From Pseudomonas viridiflava (GTDB taxonomy: Bacteria > Pseudomonadota > Gammaproteobacteria > Pseudomonadales > Pseudomonadaceae), in NCBI RefSeq assembly GCF_900573885.1, contig NZ_UPSE01000493.1:682001-746000 (forward strand): a stretch of 64,000 nt of DNA, in the 5' to 3' direction. The notes under the pieces were generated by a model that searched no databases, was not told the DNA's origin, and saw only the letters and a program-made list of their open reading frames with translations. Below, one piece after another: positions 59,230 through 64,000 of this stretch. A program made the position numbers and the translations under genes. How positions within the stretch are numbered: the stretch's first letter is position 1; each line of letters opens with the position of its first letter.

Positions 59230-59643
59230 TCACACCCGGGCGATGGTCGCCAGCCCGGTGGCCACCAGCTTCTCCACGCCATCTTTCACGGCAAACACAT
59301 CGGCGCGGCAAACCGCCTGGCGCTGCCCGGCTTTAAGCACCTCGCTTCGGCAGATGAGCTTTTCGCCCAGCGCCGGCGCCAGCAGGTTGAGTTTGTATTC
59401 GCTGGTGACCACATCGCCCACCATCGACGCTGCCGCCCAGGCGCAGCCGCTGTCGACCATAAAACCCACCACGGCGCCATGAATGTAACCGTGGTGCTGG
59501 CACAGGTCGGGTCGCGAATGCACCTGCAAGCTGACCTTGCCTGGCGCGAAATCCAGCAGCTCAGCACCGAGCATGTTGGCAAAAGTGGAGTGGGCGATGG
59601 CCTGTTCCAGGCGTTCGCGGGTAATGCCGGCAGCTGCGTTCAT
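59230..59643 (-). CDS. PaaI-family hotdog thioesterase
   Basis: A 137-residue hotdog-fold thioesterase. The strand-helix motif HHGYIHGAVVGFMVDSGCAWAAAS (about 54-77) carries the G-x-x-H-G-G/A-x-x-x-x-x-x-D catalytic pattern, and VTSEYKLNLLAPALGEKLIC follows. It cleaves acyl-CoA or aryl-CoA thioesters in the cytosol. The start at 59643 is chosen because upstream residues are not conserved. It is read in the same direction as the two crotonases, but HDOD lies between them. Confidence 0.88.
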   Translation of the reverse strand: MNAAAGITRERLEQAIAHSTFANMLGAELLDFAPGKVSLQVHSRPDLCQHHGYIHGAVVGFMVDSGCAWAAASMVGDVVTSEYKLNLLAPALGEKLICRSEVLKAGQRQAVCRADVFAVKDGVEKLVATGLATIARV

Positions 59644-59797
59644 GGTGGTGACTCCGTGGGGTTCGGCTTGAGTCTTGACCCGCAACCGCGGCCCTACAAC
59701 ATGCATCCAGCGCCGTGATGCACACGCATCAGCTCAGGTTGACTTGGCACGCCGCGTTCCTTAGCGTGCGCAGCAGTTTTTCACAGGGGCAGGGCGC

Positions 59798-60490
59798 ATG
59801 ACCGCAGATGATCGAATCAAGCTCGAAGCAGGCTGGAAAGAGGCATTGCGCGACGAGTTCGACAAGCCCTACATGAAAACCCTCAGCGAGTTTCTGCGCA
59901 CCGAGAAAGCCGCTGGCAAAGTGATTTTTCCGCCGGGCCCGATGATCTTCAACGCACTGAACTCCACGCCACTGGATCAGGTGAAAGTGGTCATCATCGG
60001 CCAGGACCCGTACCACGGTCCGGGTCAGGCCCACGGCCTGTGCTTCTCCGTGCAGCCTGGCGTGCCGACCCCGCCGTCGCTGCAAAACATCTACAAAGAA
60101 CTCAAACGCGACCTCAACATCGACATCGCCCCGCACGGTTATCTGCAGAGTTGGGCCGAGCAGGGCGTATTGCTGCTCAACACCTCGCTCACCGTCGAAC
60201 AGGCCAACGCCGGCTCGCACGCCAAGAAAGGCTGGCAGCCGTTTACCGACAAAGTGATCGAAGTGGTCAACGCCCGGGCCGGGCATCTGGTGTTTTTACT
60301 CTGGGGCGCCCATGCGCAAAGCAAACAGCCATTGATCGATACCACCCGGCATCTGGTACTGAAATCGGTGCACCCGTCGCCGCTGTCAGCGCATCGGGGC
60401 TTTATCGGCAACGGGCATTTCAGCAGGGCGAATCAGTACTTGAAAGACCGTGGTTTAGAACCGATCAACTGGCAATTGCCGCCGTTGTAA
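59798..60490 (+). CDS. ung: Uracil-DNA glycosylase
   Basis: A 230-residue family-1 uracil-DNA glycosylase of normal length. The catalytic water-activating motif GQDPYHGPGQAHGL carries Asp70, LLLNTSLTVEQANAGSH includes the uracil-recognition region, and the DNA-intercalating loop HPSPLSAHRGF supplies the active-site histidine. It removes uracil from DNA as the first step of base-excision repair. The ATG follows CACAGGGGCAGGGCGC; there are no co-directional partners. Confidence 0.97.
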   Translation: MTADDRIKLEAGWKEALRDEFDKPYMKTLSEFLRTEKAAGKVIFPPGPMIFNALNSTPLDQVKVVIIGQDPYHGPGQAHGLCFSVQPGVPTPPSLQNIYKELKRDLNIDIAPHGYLQSWAEQGVLLLNTSLTVEQANAGSHAKKGWQPFTDKVIEVVNARAGHLVFLLWGAHAQSKQPLIDTTRHLVLKSVHPSPLSAHRGFIGNGHFSRANQYLKDRGLEPINWQLPPL

Positions 60491-60532
60491 TGGGGGCGTC
60501 GTCGCGTAGTCCGAACCGAACGGGATATCCCC

Positions 60533-60696
60533 GTAGGAGCCAGCTTGCTGGCGAACCCTGCAACCGTCGGTGTCGGCCTGTGCCTCCGCTTCGCGACAGA
60601 GGTCGCTCCTACAAGATCAACGGCTTGAGAAATGCGCTGCACCTGTACGAGCCAGCTTGCTGGCGAACCCTGCAAACATCGGTGTCGGCCTGTGCC
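60533..60696. repeat. REP units with a 48-base direct repeat
   Basis: GAGCCAGCTTGCTGGCGAAC begins a 48-base segment at 60537-60584 that recurs at 60649-60696 with two substitutions. Each begins with a REP unit and continues into non-REP sequence (TGTCGGCCTGTGCC), so the whole flank was duplicated. A reversed REP-like unit (TCGCGACAGAGGTCGCTCCT) lies between them. The block fills the gap between ung and the lipoprotein gene. Confidence 0.85.
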
Positions 60697-60710
60697 CAGG
60701 ACCGCACTGA

Positions 60711-61568
60711 CTAGGCCGCGACAGGGCATGTCATTTCGCTCACCTGCTTACGCGCTCCCTGCAAGCGTTCCACCAATCGCTCGCGCTGCTGCTGATCGGC
60801 ACTGGCGACCAGGTCGCTGAACAAATCCCCTAAGGCGTTCTGCGCGCCATCAAAGCGCTCCCGATACGCCGGCGTCGCGAAGCTCATGCGGTCTTGCAAC
60901 AAGCGTTTCACCTGCTCGGGAAATTCCTCGCTGTGGCGCGCTTTCACGGCAGCCAAAAACGCTTCCTGCCACCGGCGATTGTTGTCCAGCCACGCCTCGT
61001 TGTAGTCGCCCAGTTGCTCGGCCCACACCTTCACCCGGGCCTTCTGCTCGGGCTGCAAGCGTCCAAACCATGGCTTCAGGCGTTCTTCCATGCGCTCGCG
61101 GCGCTCGTTTATCTGCTCGGCGAGTGACACGCCAAGGTATTCCTCGCGCTGCTCTTTGTTCTGTTTGGCCATGTTCTCGCCAAGCGCCGTGACCTGTTGA
61201 TCGCTCAAGCCTTGCAGCAATTCGATGGCATCAGGTGTGAGTTGCACGGCCACAGCATCGACGGCCTGGCGGAAGGCGGTGAATTGCGCATCGAATTCGG
61301 TAGGCGCCGGATCTGGCGCCACGGCCAGTTCGGCGCTGCGTTGCAGCCAGTCCGAATACAGCGGCAGTTGCGTGGTGCAGTGCCAGTTGATGTGGGTGAT
61401 CAGGCGCGGTTTGAGCCAGGTTTTCTGCTCTGCCGAGAGGGGAATGTAATTGTCGAGCGACCAGGGAATCAGCCAGTCGAGATTGCGGTAACCCAGGTCC
61501 AGTCGACTGCACGAGGTGAGGAACGTCAGGCTGGTAAGCAGCAACACAATGCGCAATCGCGTGGCCAT
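60711..61568 (-). CDS. DUF6279-like lipoprotein
   Basis: A 285-residue lipoprotein with a signal peptide ending in the lipobox LTSC (Cys20). The mature part starts SRLDLGYRNLDWLIPWSLDNYIPLS, a conserved stretch in Pseudomonas DUF6279 lipoproteins, and is otherwise alpha-helical and rich in Gln, Arg and Glu (about 150-285). Function unknown; probably anchored in the outer or inner membrane. AAGGAG lies eight bases before the ATG at 61568. An upstream in-frame ATG would only extend the signal peptide unusually. Confidence 0.82.
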   Translation of the reverse strand: MATRLRIVLLLTSLTFLTSCSRLDLGYRNLDWLIPWSLDNYIPLSAEQKTWLKPRLITHINWHCTTQLPLYSDWLQRSAELAVAPDPAPTEFDAQFTAFRQAVDAVAVQLTPDAIELLQGLSDQQVTALGENMAKQNKEQREEYLGVSLAEQINERRERMEERLKPWFGRLQPEQKARVKVWAEQLGDYNEAWLDNNRRWQEAFLAAVKARHSEEFPEQVKRLLQDRMSFATPAYRERFDGAQNALGDLFSDLVASADQQQRERLVERLQGARKQVSEMTCPVAA

Positions 61569-62116
61569 GAGCGGCTCCTTGGCGGATGTACGCAAGCATA
61601 GACCGGACGTCACAGGGGAAGTGCAGGTGGCTGTGTTTCGGGGAATGTGCGGATTTAGCAATGTTCTATTGAACGCGCCTCAAAAGGAGATTTATTAATG
61701 ACACGAAAGTAAGCGTGCTTAATAAATTCGTCTTCTTTATCGAACCAATGGCTCGGTCCCGTCGGTTCCCTATAAAAAATCGAGCGTCAGTGAATCTGCA
61801 CTTATTTACAGAAATGTCTGGCGTATTTTTTCTTTGAGTCTTAGGTCTGCGCTTTGCTTTCACCGTCTGCGGAGAAGCCTTCCGTCTCCTTTTTTAGACA
61901 AATTCCCATATAAGTCGCGCGTGGTGGGCATGTTCCTTAAGCGCTCCGTAGGAATTCGGCGACCGAACATATAGACGCGGCAGGGCCTTACCTTTTCTCC
62001 CAATCTCTGCAACCTTAAATATCGTAAACGTCCGCAATGAATTAAGGGTGTATATGAAACCACGATGCTCAATAACAGTTTTTACAGCCAGCCTTCTAAG
62101 AAAGTGAGCTTGGTCT
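61569..62116. other. 550-base AT-rich gap, no gene supported
   Basis: No convincing coding frame was found on either strand; several short frames on the minus strand look like chance. The base composition drops sharply compared with the left side, marking the start of an AT-rich accessory patch. A 17-codon frame (ATG at 62054) ends just before the next gene, but has no supporting features. Possible remnants of lost genes cannot be excluded. Confidence 0.5.
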
Positions 62117-62809
62117 ATGAAACTTGACCTCAATGCGCCTCTCCCCTCAGCTGTCATGGTTGTTCTTATATCGCTGGTATTGGGGTGGGTTTTGTACTGG
62201 CCAATGCCACAAGGAAAGCCAATGCGAAACATTGAGAAAGAACTCGTTCGCATAGAACTGTCGGGCGTGAACTTCGATATACCCATTAATTACATGTATG
62301 GTGAGGCGATTGAAAAATATAATCGTTGGCCGGAGCCTAAAAAGGAACGCGTAAAACGAAGGTCGATTTCAATCAGTGTATTGCTACCAGACCTTCGTCC
62401 TTATTACGCTGAGGACGATGCGAAATGGAGGGTGCTAGGTCATGGGGATCGGGTCGAAGTAAGCTTTGCGAGTTGGCCTGAAACCATAGGCTGGCATAAA
62501 ACGTTTGTTGAACTGACTAAGGACGAAATAAATGCAGGCACCACTGCGATCAAGACAGAAATATATGGACTAACGCGTTTTGAAGACACAACTGGTCGTT
62601 CGACTTATTTACCTCAAAACAAAGACCGAAAACTTATTATTAGCTGTGTTGCGGCGAAGGGTCTCAAATCCCCTAGCTGCAGAGCAAAATCAAATTTTAG
62701 CGATACTATAACTTTGGAATATTATTTCGGTCTGGATCACCTTCAGTATTGGGACGAAATAGATAGGGGCTTGATACGTTTGTTCACCAGTTTTTCCCAA
62801 AAAACCTAG
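62117..62809 (+). CDS. Unrecognised membrane-anchored protein
   Basis: A 230-residue protein, not recognised. One membrane segment (residues about 11-29, SAVMVVLISLVLGWVLYWP) is followed by an approximately 200-residue soluble part, probably periplasmic, beginning MRNIEKELVRIELSGVNFDI and PINYMYGEAIEKYNRWPEPK. Two cysteines near the end (LIISCVAAKG, SPSCRAK) could form a disulfide. The codon use is AT-rich and unlike the housekeeping genes of the window. It lies 26 bases before the EF-hand gene, so the two probably form a unit. An inhibitor or accessory role for the large neighbour is possible but unproven. Confidence 0.7.
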   Translation: MKLDLNAPLPSAVMVVLISLVLGWVLYWPMPQGKPMRNIEKELVRIELSGVNFDIPINYMYGEAIEKYNRWPEPKKERVKRRSISISVLLPDLRPYYAEDDAKWRVLGHGDRVEVSFASWPETIGWHKTFVELTKDEINAGTTAIKTEIYGLTRFEDTTGRSTYLPQNKDRKLIISCVAAKGLKSPSCRAKSNFSDTITLEYYFGLDHLQYWDEIDRGLIRLFTSFSQKT

Positions 62810-62835
62810 CGTATTTACATTGATAGGTGGATTTT

Positions 62836-64000
62836 ATGGCTCTCAGTATCACTAAAGAACAATATGAAGTAGCTAAGCGCTTTGCCGATCAGGGTGATTA
62901 CGCTGGTGGTTGGGACTATCTGTCGGCTATCGGAGATAAATATGCTGATGATGCTAAGGTTGTAACTTCAAGCGACACGAGCAGTTTAAATAATTTAGCT
63001 TTTCAAACCCTCGTCATGAAGCATTGGGAAAACACTGCGGGACCAGACGCGCACGCCGAATATTTTTCTGCCGTCGCGGCTCTGCATTTCACACAGTACG
63101 TTGATAAAATAAAGTCAAATAATTTTTGGCTTCCTAACTCTGAGGAGATTGAAAAAAGTTATCGCGATGCCGTCGGATATTTTGGGTTGCCTTTCACAAC
63201 GGCATTCGATGGGGTTTACACAAGAAGTGCGGGCGATCTGGCAGACCTCGCCTGGCCTGGTCCCAAATCTGCGGGCTGGGATTGGAGTGATTGGCTCGGT
63301 ATGGAAGATGAGAGGCAAGTTCAGTCCTCTGTTTTCGATGATATTGATCCTGCTATTGCTCGAGACATTCTTTATCGTGATGTTGTAGCTGTATCCAGCG
63401 TTATATTGGATAAAGCACCTTATTACTATGGGGCGCCGTTAGTCGCAGACTTGCTCATGCTTGATTATCAGGTCAGGAAAACTTTTAACGCTGCCACGCA
63501 AGGTGTTAGTGATTTCTACAATCGTTTTTCAAATTGGACCTCAAAACTCCTGACCTCCGACGGCGACGTGACGCCGACATTTAACTTCAACCTTGATGCA
63601 TCCGGCCTGCGCTACACCCCCATAGGCGCCTTCTACGATTCCCGCTCCCTGGCCACCGATACCGCCACCTCCATCGCGGATAAAACCCAGGCTCTTTTCG
63701 ACAGCAACGGACGCGGCCTCACCGCAGCCCAGCTCCTGTCGCGCGACACCAACAACGACGGTCAACTCTCCGCCAACGAACTCAACGGCCTGACTTCCTG
63801 GGCCGACACAAACGAAAACGGCCAGGTCGACTCAGATGAAATAAAAACCCTCGCGCAGCGCGGTGTGGTGAATATTCGTGCGTCGGATTATGAGTTTTTT
63901 ACTCAGGGCAACAATCAGTTCGGTGGCACGGCTGCGCCGCCAATTCGTCCGTCTGAAACGGCGAATGTGCCTGAGTATTCATTTGCATTTCGCCTAAACG
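62836..64000 (+). CDS. N-terminal part of a probable large EF-hand/RTX-type secreted protein
   Basis: An open frame of 388 codons that runs off the right edge. It starts MALSITKEQYEVAKRFADQG after AGGTGG and has no signal peptide. Residues 1-235 form an AT-rich-encoded region without known motifs; from residue 236 the coding sequence becomes GC-rich. Two perfect EF-hand loops follow, Asp304-Glu315 (DTNNDGQLSANE) and Asp324-Glu335 (DTNENGQVDSDE), after FDSNGRGLTAAQLLSR. This calcium-binding arrangement is typical of large type I-secreted RTX proteins of Pseudomonas. The rest of the gene, and hence the activity, is outside the window. Confidence 0.7.
   Translation, partial: MALSITKEQYEVAKRFADQGDYAGGWDYLSAIGDKYADDAKVVTSSDTSSLNNLAFQTLVMKHWENTAGPDAHAEYFSAVAALHFTQYVDKIKSNNFWLPNSEEIEKSYRDAVGYFGLPFTTAFDGVYTRSAGDLADLAWPGPKSAGWDWSDWLGMEDERQVQSSVFDDIDPAIARDILYRDVVAVSSVILDKAPYYYGAPLVADLLMLDYQVRKTFNAATQGVSDFYNRFSNWTSKLLTSDGDVTPTFNFNLDASGLRYTPIGAFYDSRSLATDTATSIADKTQALFDSNGRGLTAAQLLSRDTNNDGQLSANELNGLTSWADTNENGQVDSDEIKTLAQRGVVNIRASDYEFFTQGNNQFGGTAAPPIRPSETANVPEYSFAFRLN

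Noticed and set aside
61860..62286. Minus-strand open frames of 70 and 130 residues in the AT-rich patch
   Set aside because: They overlap the convincing plus-strand gene at 62117 or are rich in Arg/Leu without motifs; treated as chance.

Overview
The window is about 64 kb of a Pseudomonas chromosome, probably from the fluorescens/putida/syringae side of the genus rather than P. aeruginosa itself. Support comes from the high GC content, the REP-type palindromes typical of Pseudomonas, and a gene order that, from memory, follows the P. aeruginosa block around PA3271 to PA3234 (mxtR, rdgC, tRNA-Val/tRNA-Asp, FKBP, EAL-CBS-GGDEF protein, prc, quinone oxidoreductase, ABC cassette, apeB, rluA, minEDC, lpxL, patatin, mlaA, betX, actP). 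No replicon origin, prophage, insertion sequence or CRISPR array was seen.

Layout. 0-10.5 kb: a D-cysteine desulfhydrase cut by the left edge, a small Sel1 protein, rmuC, an alpha/beta hydrolase, the large transporter-like hybrid kinase MxtR, a GNAT/AraC pair and azlCD. 10.6-15.3 kb: a fused MFS-acyltransferase, a guanidinium exporter (sugE/gdx) behind a clear guanidine-II (mini-ykkC) riboswitch, a bile-acid-symporter-family carrier, rdgC and two tRNA genes. 15.5-22.4 kb: FKBP lipoprotein, DUF1232 protein, a three-gene HTH/unknown/Sel1 operon, an EAL-CBS-GGDEF protein and the tail-specific protease Prc. 22.5-26 kb: quinone oxidoreductase and the peroxide defence pair ahpC-ahpF. 26-32.4 kb: a six-gene cassette read leftward (binding protein, alkaline-phosphatase-superfamily enzyme, two permeases, ATPase, HAD phosphatase) with a divergent GntR/UTRA regulator. 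32.4-41.5 kb: apeB, rluA, minCDE, lpxL, patatin, mlaA with a partner hydrolase, and a GNAT enzyme. 41.7-47.3 kb: GH17 membrane glucan enzyme, the orphan betaine-binding protein betX, and the DUF485-actP acetate uptake operon. 47.5-61.6 kb: small DUF proteins, SDR, CynX-like MFS, Pit phosphate transporter, a DUF2855/TetR divergent pair, PH-domain protein, MATE pump, two crotonase-fold CoA enzymes, HDOD protein, thioesterase, ung and a DUF6279-like lipoprotein. 61.6-64 kb: an AT-rich accessory patch holding an unrecognised membrane-anchored protein and the start of a probable large EF-hand/RTX-type secreted protein that runs off the right edge.

How parts fit together. MxtR (acetate sensing with the regulator ErdR in other pseudomonads) lies about 38 kb from actP, whose upstream region carries a nearly perfect 30-bp palindrome that is a candidate binding site. 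The GntR gene and the ABC cassette share a CTAG-centred palindrome, supporting a regulated uptake and hydrolysis unit for an unidentified phosphonate or phosphoester. The convergent gene ends carry three families of short palindromic repeats plus a fourth, longer repeat whose two copies differ by compensating changes in their stems. This covarying repeat, the ABC/phosphohydrolase cassette and the right-edge mosaic gene are the least explained parts of the window.
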